A program made the position numbers and the translations under genes. Positions 1-5,362 of a stretch of DNA of 6,255 nucleotides are shown one piece after another. The stretch spans positions 6,085 through 12,339 of the forward strand of contig JAUMXS010000034.1 of assembly GCA_030528965.1 (NCBI GenBank), read 5' to 3'. Each line of letters opens with the position of its first letter. Position 1 is the first letter of the stretch. The notes beneath the pieces were generated by a model that made no database searches, was not told the origin of the DNA, and saw only the letters and a program-made list of their open reading frames with translations. The DNA comes from Eubacteriales bacterium. Lineage in GTDB: Bacteria; Bacillota; Clostridia; Oscillospirales; Oscillospiraceae.

Positions 1-579
1 ACCCAGCATCCACTGACTCTTTTCCGTCTGAACGACCGGGCCGCCGCAGCGTTCACACACGCCATCGACAACTTCTTCGTTGGCAAGGACGATTTTACAG
101 GAAGTGCACCAGTTGACAGGCATGGAGGTTTTGTATGCAAGACCATGCTTAAACATCTGCAGGAAGATCCACTGCGTCCACTTATAATACTCAGGATCGG
201 TCGTATCAATGCAGCGATCCCAGTCAAAGCTGAAGCCGAGCATCTGAAGCTGCTGGGCAAAACGGGCGATATTGCGCTCCGTTACAAGGCGGGGATGCAT
301 ATGGTTCTTAATGGCATAGTTTTCCGTCGGAAGACCGAAAGCATCATAACCGATGGGAAACAGTACATTGTAACCCTGCATGCGGCGCTTGCGGGAAACG
401 ATATCCATTGCCGTGTACGGACGAGGATGTCCAACATGCAAACCTTCGCCCGACGGATACGGGAATTCTACCAACGCATAAAATCTAGGCTTTTCACTCC
501 CGTTCTGCGCGGCATAAGTCTTTTGTTCCTGCCATGTTTTCTGCCATTTCTTCTCAATGGCTGTAAAATCATACTTCAT
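1..579 (-). CDS. leuS: Leucine-tRNA ligase, N-terminal part (gene cut by left window edge)
   Basis: Class I aminoacyl-tRNA synthetase that charges tRNA-Leu with leucine in the cytoplasm. Reading from the ATG at 579-577, 193 codons are visible and the frame stays open to base 1; the full protein is normally about 800 residues. The protein begins [16 protein letters not shown]. The nucleotide-binding region reads [13 protein letters not shown] (residues 39-51), with HVGH as the class I HIGH signature, followed by [15 protein letters not shown] (78-92) and a [14 protein letters not shown] block (126-139). NWCTSC and CERC supply four cysteines (158, 161, 175, 178), a zinc-ribbon arrangement that ends just before the editing domain. 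The sequence resembles the Bacillus type of LeuRS more than the E. coli type. A Shine-Dalgarno AGGGGG sits 9 nt before the ATG. It follows rsfS after a 78-nt gap holding a possible promoter and hairpins. The identification is firm; the KMSKS motif and editing domain are outside the window. Confidence 0.97.
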   Translation of the reverse strand, partial: MKYDFTAIEKKWQKTWQEQKTYAAQNGSEKPRFYALVEFPYPSGEGLHVGHPRPYTAMDIVSRKRRMQGYNVLFPIGYDAFGLPTENYAIKNHMHPRLVTERNIARFAQQLQMLGFSFDWDRCIDTTDPEYYKWTQWIFLQMFKHGLAYKTSMPVNWCTSCKIVLANEEVVDGVCERCGGPVVQTEKSQWMLG

Positions 580-587
580 GATATAAA

Positions 588-614
588 TCCCCCTGCCCAT
601 AAGGAGGCGGGGAA
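588..614 (-). promoter_or_regulatory. Possible leuS RBS-sequestering hairpin (alternative fold)
   Basis: On the minus strand the segment TTCCCCGCC (614-606) can pair with GGC-A-GGGGGA (597-588), giving nine base pairs including one T-G wobble, one bulged A (594) and an 8-nt loop. The right arm contains the whole leuS Shine-Dalgarno AGGGGG (594-589). The left arm overlaps the right arm of the perfect hairpin at 604-626, so the two folds exclude each other. The complementarity is read directly from the sequence; a regulatory role is inference. Confidence 0.35.
589..594 (-). promoter_or_regulatory. leuS Shine-Dalgarno sequence
   Basis: AGGGGG on the minus strand, 9 nt before the leuS ATG at 579. 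It is the only good ribosome binding site in front of the gene and supports this start. It lies inside the alternative hairpin described at 588-614. Confidence 0.75.
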
Positions 615-626
615 TCCCCCCGCCTC
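604..626 (-). other. Perfect 9-bp GC-rich stem-loop in the rsfS-leuS gap
   Basis: On the minus strand GAGGCGGGG (626-618) and CCCCGCCTC (612-604) form a perfect 9-bp stem around a 5-nt loop. What follows on the transcript is CTTATGGGC, with no run of U, so it does not look like a normal intrinsic terminator of rsfS. On the plus strand the bases after the stem are AATTATAC, so it is not a terminator in that direction either. It could be an mRNA-processing or stability element, a partial attenuator, or one half of a switch controlling leuS translation. Confidence 0.6.
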
Positions 627-627
627 A

Positions 628-656
628 ATTATACAAATAGTTTCGGTGATTGCCGG
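628..656 (-). promoter_or_regulatory. Possible internal sigma-A promoter before leuS
   Basis: On the minus strand a perfect -10 hexamer TATAAT lies at 633-628, with TTTG just upstream. A weak -35 candidate, CCGGCA (3 of 6 matches to TTGACA), lies at 656-651 with a 17-nt spacer. Transcription would start near 622-620, only about 43 nt before the leuS ATG, inside the 5' arm of the 604-626 hairpin. The -10 box is clear but the -35 is poor, so this is a moderate to weak prediction. leuS could also be read only from the upstream operon. Confidence 0.4.
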
Positions 657-657
657 A

Positions 658-1029
658 TTATTTAGCGTCGGTTTCGCCGAGCATAGTCTCGACGGGAATG
701 ATTTCGGCATCGCCCCAGAGACGCTCCAGATTATAGAACGCACGCGTATCTTCCAGGAAGATATGAACGATCACGCAGCCAAAATCCAGAAGGACCCAGT
801 TTCCGCCCCGGTAGCCTTCACGCCGGCGCGGAGCTTCTCCGGCATCCGAAAGAAACTTATCCGTTTCTTCCGACAGGGTCTTGATATGCGTCGTGGAAGT
901 CGCCGTGCAGATAATGAAATAATCTGCAAGAACAGTAAGTTTATCTGTCTTCAATACTTTGATATCGCGGGCCTGTTTCTCATCCAGAGCTCTGACCGCC
1001 AGGGCCGCCACTTCAGCCGGTGTCAGCAT
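658..1029 (-). CDS. rsfS: Ribosomal silencing factor RsfS (DUF143 / Iojap family)
   Basis: RsfS binds ribosomal protein uL14 on the 50S subunit and blocks joining of the 30S subunit, lowering translation when nutrients are short. The 123-residue protein starts MLTPAEVAALAVRALDEKQA. It carries the family core DIKVLKTDKLTVLADYFIIC, then TATSTTHIKTLSEETDKFL, and the C-terminal block GNWVLLDFGCVIVHIF with LEDTRAFYNLERLWGDA. The C-terminal tail is slightly longer than in shorter homologues. I chose the ATG at 1029: AAAGGA lies 11 nt upstream and the family normally begins with this MLTP-like motif. The ATG at 1041 has its purine run directly abutting it, and a TTG at 1068 has no visible ribosome binding site. 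The gene begins 31 nt after the LCP stop codon and precedes leuS. The neighbouring yhbY, nadD and yqeK are classic partners, as in the B. subtilis yqe cluster, where rsfS is yqeL. Confidence 0.95.
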   Translation of the reverse strand: MLTPAEVAALAVRALDEKQARDIKVLKTDKLTVLADYFIICTATSTTHIKTLSEETDKFLSDAGEAPRRREGYRGGNWVLLDFGCVIVHIFLEDTRAFYNLERLWGDAEIIPVETMLGETDAK

Positions 1030-1040
1030 AATGTTATCCA

Positions 1041-1046
1041 TCCTTT
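1041..1046 (-). promoter_or_regulatory. rsfS Shine-Dalgarno deciding the start
   Basis: Minus-strand AAAGGA, 11 nt before the ATG at 1029 (the purine-rich stretch continues as TGGATAA, which shortens the effective distance). The other in-frame ATG at 1041-1039 overlaps this purine run, so it cannot use it. This favours the start giving a 123-residue protein. Confidence 0.55.
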
Positions 1047-1060
1047 CGGTCTTAGTTAAT

Positions 1061-2362
1061 TTATCCAAGTCTGGTAAAAGAATCCCAGGAAGGGACTACT
1101 CCCGTCGTGGAAGAAAGCGTCGTCCCATCAGACGTCAGAATACTGACATTGGCCGTCGTTACTTCCTCATAGAAGGGATTCAGATACGCATTGACCATTT
1201 CGATCCATTCATCAACAATGAGGCTGATATACGCAATGCCTCCGATGATCGCACCGCCCATATCGACAGGAGCTGTGTGGAAACGCACATTCTCTTTGTC
1301 AAGCTTCAGAAACTCCTGTGCAAAGAACGCAAGGTTGTTGTCTGTTAGGTCGGTATTCACATTGTCACGAACGATCTGATACAGCGTAGGCAGGTTCGGA
1401 ATATTCCCCAGGGTGAGCATCTGATTTGCCACAGTCATGAGGAAATCCTGCTGGGTCTCGATCCGGCCAAGGTCACCGTTAGCATACCCCGTACCATTGT
1501 TTCCAACACGAAAACGCACAACATGCAACGCATTTTGTCCGTTCAAAAGCTGCGGTCCCGCAGGGATATGAATGGACAGATTCTGCGAAGGATCATCGTA
1601 ATCCATGGGGCGCGGTACATCATAATAGATTCCGCCGACAGCGTCTACCAGCTGGATAAATGCGCGAATATCCACTACGATCGCGTTATCCACAGGAAAG
1701 CCCAGCACATCCGCCATGTATTCCTTGGCTCGATCCAGATTGGGAACGCCTTCGGCGCCGCCGTACATGGTGTTGATCTTCTTGGTGCCCCAGGGAACAT
1801 CAACCAGAATATCACGCGGAATACTGACAATGTCAAGCGTCCCTTCTTCCGTATCCAGCTTGACCATCATCATAGTATCTGTATTAAGTCCTGCATCATC
1901 CTTCGCCATGCAAAGAACCGTGTAAGTTCCGGGTTTACGGCCGGTTTTCTCTTCCACAGGTTCTTCCGTAGGATCCGGCTCGGCAACAGGCTCCTCGCTC
2001 GGTTCGGGGCTGTCATAAACCAATCCCGGCGTCTGCGTAAGTAAACCTTCCTGATTCACATCGGGATCATCGATCCAGGCCCAAATCGCAGCAACCGCAC
2101 CCAAGATAAGCGCGAAAGCGCAGCATAATACGATCAAAAGGGTGCGGCGTTTTTTCTTTTGTTTTACCGCAACGAAACTATCGGTATCGGTCTCGGTCGG
2201 CAGGCTGCCTGCGGAAGCCGTTTGCTCCCCGGCTGTGCTGTCTGCTCCGGAAATATCAAACCGAACAGTCGGTTCATCCAGTTCGACAGAATTCGTCGTG
2301 TATTGGGATACAATTTGATCTTCACTGTGTTTTTTATGGCTTTTTCCGCCAAAGAGCTTCAT
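1061..2362 (-). CDS. LCP-family (LytR-CpsA-Psr) cell-wall polymer transferase
   Basis: LCP enzymes sit in the membrane and move lipid-linked anionic polymers such as teichoic acid or capsule onto peptidoglycan on the outer face. The 433-residue protein has a cytoplasmic tail of about 70 residues, a basic stop (KQKKKRR, 67-73), one membrane helix (about 74-97), and a Pro/Glu-rich external linker (about 118-139). The LCP domain runs from about 146 to 345. Family motifs are TDTMMMVKLD (161-170), SIPRD (180-184), KINTMY (195-200), LVDAVGG (238-244), LNGQNALHVVRFR (273-285, with Arg283 and Arg285) and GDLGRIETQQ (296-305). These cover the acidic and arginine residues that bind the polyprenyl-phosphate substrate in characterised members. 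A C-terminal tail of about 70 residues beyond the core is not assigned. The ATG overlaps the nadD-yqeK stop as ATGA, and GGAAGG lies upstream. Such proteins were once annotated as LytR transcription regulators. The polymer it transfers cannot be told from sequence. Confidence 0.93.
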   Translation of the reverse strand: MKLFGGKSHKKHSEDQIVSQYTTNSVELDEPTVRFDISGADSTAGEQTASAGSLPTETDTDSFVAVKQKKKRRTLLIVLCCAFALILGAVAAIWAWIDDPDVNQEGLLTQTPGLVYDSPEPSEEPVAEPDPTEEPVEEKTGRKPGTYTVLCMAKDDAGLNTDTMMMVKLDTEEGTLDIVSIPRDILVDVPWGTKKINTMYGGAEGVPNLDRAKEYMADVLGFPVDNAIVVDIRAFIQLVDAVGGIYYDVPRPMDYDDPSQNLSIHIPAGPQLLNGQNALHVVRFRVGNNGTGYANGDLGRIETQQDFLMTVANQMLTLGNIPNLPTLYQIVRDNVNTDLTDNNLAFFAQEFLKLDKENVRFHTAPVDMGGAIIGGIAYISLIVDEWIEMVNAYLNPFYEEVTTANVSILTSDGTTLSSTTGVVPSWDSFTRLG

Positions 2363-3534
2363 TTTCGCGCTTCCTTCCGTGATATAAACCAGTTAAGAGC
2401 AGAGATCGTTCGACCGTGCGGTTCTGTTCCCCTTTCCCGAATCTCATCAAGGCTCATTTGAAGGCCCAGAATCATCGCTTCATCAAGATCCTTGTACGCC
2501 AGCTCCCGAAGAGTTTCCACACCCGGGAAATGACGTGTCTGCTCTATATAATCTGCCATGTATACGATCTGTTCAAGCAAAGTCATCTCCGGTCGGGCCG
2601 TAGTATGCCAACGGATCGCATCTCTTATCTCATCCGTTACGCCGAAAAGCTCACGCGCCAAAACCGCGCCGGTTTTGGCATGCAAAAGCTTATGACAGGA
2701 CAGCTCGACAGCATCGTTTATAATACCATATTTTTCGCATAACTGCAACTGTTCATCCGGGATAAGTTTTTTTGTAATATCATGCAGGATCCCGGCTTCC
2801 GCGGCATCATCCTGTGAAGCCCCCCAACGGGCAGCCAACCGAATGGCTTCCTGTTCGCAGCCGTCGACATGCGGTACACGGGAGGGTGAAAGATGATTGC
2901 GAACCTTCTCCCGGAGCCAATCCAGAGACGGCTTTGCTCCATACAGCCGCAGACGTATAATCTCCTCATAGACGGCATCCGGCAGCAGCTCACGGCCTTC
3001 ACGCCGAGGCAAAGACTGTCTCAATTCCGTGGAAGCCGCAACGACCGGATTTACCTCAAGGATCAAAATACGAGCGCCGTATCTTCCCTCCAAATACGCG
3101 GCATAATCATGAAGAACAGGCAGTTCGTCATCCTTCCGTGGGAGAGCCGCCAGCGTAGCAAGCTGCAGGATCCTTTCGTAATCGCGCCACTTTTCCATAT
3201 AGAGCAGCATATCTGTGCCCATAAGGAACACGAGCTCCGCACCGGGGTTTTCCCGCGCCAGTTCCTCCAGCGTGTCCACGGAATAGCTCGGCCCATCACG
3301 ACGCATTTCACGGTCATCCACTATGGCGCCGTCCAGACCGGAAAAGGCCAGTTGTGTCAAACGAAACCGAACCGTCGTTTCGGAGCTTCCTTCCGAAGTG
3401 GCCTTATGCGGAGGAATGTTGGAAGGAATGATCAGAAGCTTGTCCGGCTGAAGCTGCCTGCAGGCACACTCGACCGCGTGACGATGACCTATATGCGGCG
3501 GGTTAAAACTGCCGCCATAAATCAAGATGCGCAT
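2359..3534 (-). CDS. nadD: Fused nicotinate-nucleotide adenylyltransferase and YqeK-type HD hydrolase
   Basis: One continuous 391-residue frame joins two proteins that are separate in B. subtilis. Residues 1 to about 200 are NadD, which transfers AMP from ATP to nicotinate mononucleotide to make deamido-NAD in NAD synthesis. Motifs are GGSFNPPHIGH (7-17), the ATP-binding loop; GPSYSVDTLEEL (81-92); GTDMLLYMEKW (106-116); and STELRQSL (168-175), matching the nucleotidyltransferase ISSTxIR motif. Residues from about 201 to 391 are an HD domain of the YqeK family, known as symmetrical Ap4A hydrolases. It has His222, the HD pair at 251-252, His281, His285, His310 and Asp328 (VYMADYIE), the expected metal ligands. 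The junction is near LYGAKPSLDWL (197-207), with no stop or internal start there that would suggest two proteins. AGAGGT lies 6 nt upstream of the ATG, which follows the yhbY stop by 3 nt. The end overlaps the LCP start as ATGA. Both halves look catalytically intact. NadD-HD fusions are also known in some mycoplasmas. Confidence 0.95.
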   Translation of the reverse strand: MRILIYGGSFNPPHIGHRHAVECACRQLQPDKLLIIPSNIPPHKATSEGSSETTVRFRLTQLAFSGLDGAIVDDREMRRDGPSYSVDTLEELARENPGAELVFLMGTDMLLYMEKWRDYERILQLATLAALPRKDDELPVLHDYAAYLEGRYGARILILEVNPVVAASTELRQSLPRREGRELLPDAVYEEIIRLRLYGAKPSLDWLREKVRNHLSPSRVPHVDGCEQEAIRLAARWGASQDDAAEAGILHDITKKLIPDEQLQLCEKYGIINDAVELSCHKLLHAKTGAVLARELFGVTDEIRDAIRWHTTARPEMTLLEQIVYMADYIEQTRHFPGVETLRELAYKDLDEAMILGLQMSLDEIRERGTEPHGRTISALNWFISRKEARK

Positions 3535-3537
3535 AAT

Positions 3538-3846
3538 TTACCTCTTATTTTTGCTCCGAATCAGTTCAATACGCGGCTCTTTCTGATTGCGGCGGTACAG
3601 GACGAAACGACTGCCGATCACCTGTACCGGCTCCGCGCGGCAGATCTCCGCCAGTTCATCACAGGCGGCCCGGGATGTGAGCATGGAATTTTCCAGCACG
3701 CGGCACTTCACCAGTTCACGCGCCTCCAGCGCATTATTGAGCTGCATGATCACATTCGTCGAAATTCCGCCTTTTCCGATCTGCAGAATGGTATCTTCTT
3801 TGGCAGCAAGGCCCCGAAGCTGGGCACGCTGTTTACTTGTCAGCAT
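3538..3846 (-). CDS. yhbY: YhbY-family (CRM domain) RNA-binding ribosome assembly protein
   Basis: Small single-CRM-domain RNA-binding protein that associates with pre-50S ribosomal particles; the B. subtilis form is YqeI. The 102-residue product starts MLTSKQRAQLRGLAAKEDTI. It carries the conserved GKGG loop (24-27, within LQIGKGGIS), NALEARELVKCRVL (38-51) and VQVIGSRFVLYRR (74-86), and ends in a basic tail rich in Lys and Arg. That is the normal family length. The start at 3846 is favoured over an upstream in-frame ATG at 3888. It has a perfect GGAGGT 9 nt upstream, and the family begins at this MLT motif. The first 14 nt overlap the end of rdgB, so translation is probably coupled. The next gene, nadD-yqeK, begins 3 nt after its stop. 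The yhbY-nadD-yqeK order is a conserved Firmicute block linking ribosome assembly and NAD supply. Confidence 0.95.
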   Translation of the reverse strand: MLTSKQRAQLRGLAAKEDTILQIGKGGISTNVIMQLNNALEARELVKCRVLENSMLTSRAACDELAEICRAEPVQVIGSRFVLYRRNQKEPRIELIRSKNKR

Positions 3847-4435
3847 AAATATGTGACCTCCACATGTTCTGAAATTCCCGTAAAGCACGTCCTCTATGGG
3901 ATATGGAATTTTTCTCCTCTGCCGTCAGTTCGCCCATACTGCGGGAAAACCCGTCGGGAAGGAAAATCGGATCATAGCCAAAACCGCCTTCGCCGCGCGG
4001 CCCATGAAGGATCTGTCCTTCACATTTCCCGTGAGCATACAGGGCACTGCCATCCGGGAGAACGCAGCAGATGCAGCAGGCAAAGTGAGCGCTGCGGTCT
4101 GTAATCCCTTCCATATTTTTCAGAAGAAACTCATAACGCTGCACATCGGTATCATCATGGCGTCCGGTATATCTTGCGGAACGCACACCGGGTGCTCCGC
4201 CAAGTGCATCGACGCAAATGCCGGAATCGTCGGCAATGGCTGCCATTCCCGTTGCGCGCATGACGGCTTCCGCCTTGAGATATGCGTTTTCCGCAAAGGT
4301 CTCTCCGGTCTCATCAACATCAATGCTGCAGCCCGCTTCGCTCTGGGAAATAATCTCCACGGAATCATCTGCTGCCAGAATGGCAGCAAATTCCTTAAGC
4401 TTGTGCGCATTATTGGAAGCAAGAACAAATTTCAT
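3833..4435 (-). CDS. rdgB: XTP/dITP diphosphatase (non-canonical purine NTP pyrophosphatase, RdgB/HAM1 family)
   Basis: Hydrolyses ITP, dITP and XTP to the monophosphate and pyrophosphate, keeping deaminated purines out of DNA and RNA. The 200-residue protein has the full family motif set: LASNNAHKLKEF (5-16), the phosphate-binding SxNxHK-type motif; DETGETFAENAYLKA (41-55); ADDSGICVDALGGAPGVRSARY (68-89), with the metal-binding aspartates; EGGFGYDPIF (149-158); and MGELTAEEKNSISHRGRA (167-184). Length is normal for the family. The ATG overlaps the ftsY stop as ATGA, so the pair is translationally coupled. Its last codons contain the ribosome binding site of yhbY and overlap that gene by 14 nt. 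Nothing appears broken. Confidence 0.97.
   Translation of the reverse strand: MKFVLASNNAHKLKEFAAILAADDSVEIISQSEAGCSIDVDETGETFAENAYLKAEAVMRATGMAAIADDSGICVDALGGAPGVRSARYTGRHDDTDVQRYEFLLKNMEGITDRSAHFACCICCVLPDGSALYAHGKCEGQILHGPRGEGGFGYDPIFLPDGFSRSMGELTAEEKNSISHRGRALREFQNMWRSHIYADK
3856..3861 (-). promoter_or_regulatory. yhbY Shine-Dalgarno embedded in the rdgB coding end
   Basis: Minus-strand GGAGGT, 9 nt before the yhbY ATG at 3846. It encodes the Trp-Arg-Ser region of RdgB (residues 192-194) at the same time. It decides the yhbY start against the upstream ATG at 3888. Confidence 0.8.
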
Positions 4436-5340
4436 TGCAGCAGCGCCTCCACAAAAGTCTCCGCCTCAAAGGGCATAAGATCATCCTGTTTCTCGCCAAC
4501 ACCCACAAATTTGACCGGAACACCAAGTTCCGATGCAACCGCAAAGACGATGCCGCCCTTGGCTGTACCGTCAAGCTTCGTCAGGACGATACCCGTAATA
4601 GCTGCCGTCTCCATAAACTGTCGGGCCTGGAACAGACCGTTCTGTCCGGTCGTAGCGTCAAGAACGAGCAGGCTCTCCACATCTGCCTCCGGCAGTTCCC
4701 GGTCTATAATGCGGCGGATCTTTCCAAGTTCGTTCATCAAATTCTGTTTATTATGCAGACGGCCTGCCGTATCGATAATAACCAGATCCGCACCGCGGGC
4801 TTTGGCCGCGGAAATGCTGTCAAAAACAACGGCGGCGGGATCGGAACCGTCTTCATGCCGCACGATCTCACAGCCGGCACGTTCAGCCCAGATCGCCAGC
4901 TGTTCTGCAGCGGCCGCACGGAACGTATCTCCCGCGCAAAGCAGGACCTTCTTCCCTTCCGCAGTATACCGAGCAGCGAGTTTGCCGATGGTCGTAGTCT
5001 TGCCTACACCGTTTACGCCGACCATCAGAATAACAGACGGTTTGGTCGTAAGATGCATAGCCGTTTCTCCGACCATGAGCCGTTCTGTCAGAATTTCCTT
5101 GAAGGCTCCGCGCACAGCCTCCTCGCCGCGCAGTCCCTTCGAATGAACCGCATCCCGCAGATTGTCTACCGCCTCCATGGCGGTTTCCGCACCCGTGTCG
5201 GCCAAAATGAGGCTCTCTTCCAGTTCCTCATAAAACTCTTCGTTTTCTCCTGTGAAGTCCGCCATCGCGGCATTCCAGGATACGCTCATATTCTTCCGGG
5301 TCTTGCTTAATCCTTCTTTAATTTTATCAAAGAAACCCAT
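4432..5340 (-). CDS. ftsY: Signal recognition particle receptor FtsY
   Basis: SRP GTPase that docks ribosome-SRP complexes at the membrane and hands nascent membrane and secreted proteins to SecYEG. The 302-residue protein is an NG domain with a short N-terminal amphipathic start (MGFFDKIKEGLSKTRK) that can contact membrane. It lacks the long acidic A domain of the E. coli form, as is usual in Firmicutes. The N domain covers about 1-95. GTPase motifs are GVNGVGKTTT (108-117, G1), DTFRAAAAEQL (138-148, SRP-specific insertion), DTAGR (190-194, G3), DATTGQ (228-233), TKLDGTAKGG (254-263, G4) and GVGEKQDDL (280-288, closing motif). The start has GGGGAAGATGGG upstream and follows the smc stop by 22 nt. 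The stop overlaps rdgB as ATGA. The smc-ftsY pair is a conserved Firmicute linkage. Confidence 0.98.
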   Translation of the reverse strand: MGFFDKIKEGLSKTRKNMSVSWNAAMADFTGENEEFYEELEESLILADTGAETAMEAVDNLRDAVHSKGLRGEEAVRGAFKEILTERLMVGETAMHLTTKPSVILMVGVNGVGKTTTIGKLAARYTAEGKKVLLCAGDTFRAAAAEQLAIWAERAGCEIVRHEDGSDPAAVVFDSISAAKARGADLVIIDTAGRLHNKQNLMNELGKIRRIIDRELPEADVESLLVLDATTGQNGLFQARQFMETAAITGIVLTKLDGTAKGGIVFAVASELGVPVKFVGVGEKQDDLMPFEAETFVEALLQ

Positions 5341-5362
5341 CTTTTTCCCATCTTCCCCATAT

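Noticed and set aside
604..626. Intrinsic terminator after rsfS
   Set aside because: The stem is strong, but no U-run follows it on the minus strand (CTTATGGGC) and none follows on the plus strand. It may pause or process RNA but does not fit a standard terminator.
1030..1068. Longer RsfS with TTG start at 1068 or ATG start at 1041
   Set aside because: The TTG start overlaps the LCP stop and has no ribosome binding site. The ATG at 1041 has its purine run directly adjacent. The start at 1029 fits both the Shine-Dalgarno and the family N-terminus.
145..1348. Plus-strand open frames opposite leuS, rsfS and the LCP gene
   Set aside because: The 304-codon frame crosses the rsfS-leuS boundary but covers two recognised minus-strand genes and shows no protein family signature, so it is a shadow.
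1970..2050. Possible tandem repeat in the LCP linker
   Set aside because: The Pro/Glu-rich segment (PEPSEEPVAEPDPTEEPVEE) is repetitive in composition but has no exact DNA repeat unit. It is a typical extended wall-spanning linker.
3847..3888. Longer YhbY starting at 3888 (MLYGNFRTCGG...)
   Set aside because: The extra 14 residues are an out-of-frame reading of rdgB codons, while a perfect GGAGGT serves the ATG at 3846.
2893..5310. Long open frames on the plus strand (up to about 416 codons) opposite nadD, yhbY, rdgB and ftsY
   Set aside because: They lie fully antisense to genes with clear family motifs, start without good ribosome binding sites, and give Ser/Arg/His/Cys-rich proteins with no recognisable domain. 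They reflect avoidance of some codons on the true coding strand.
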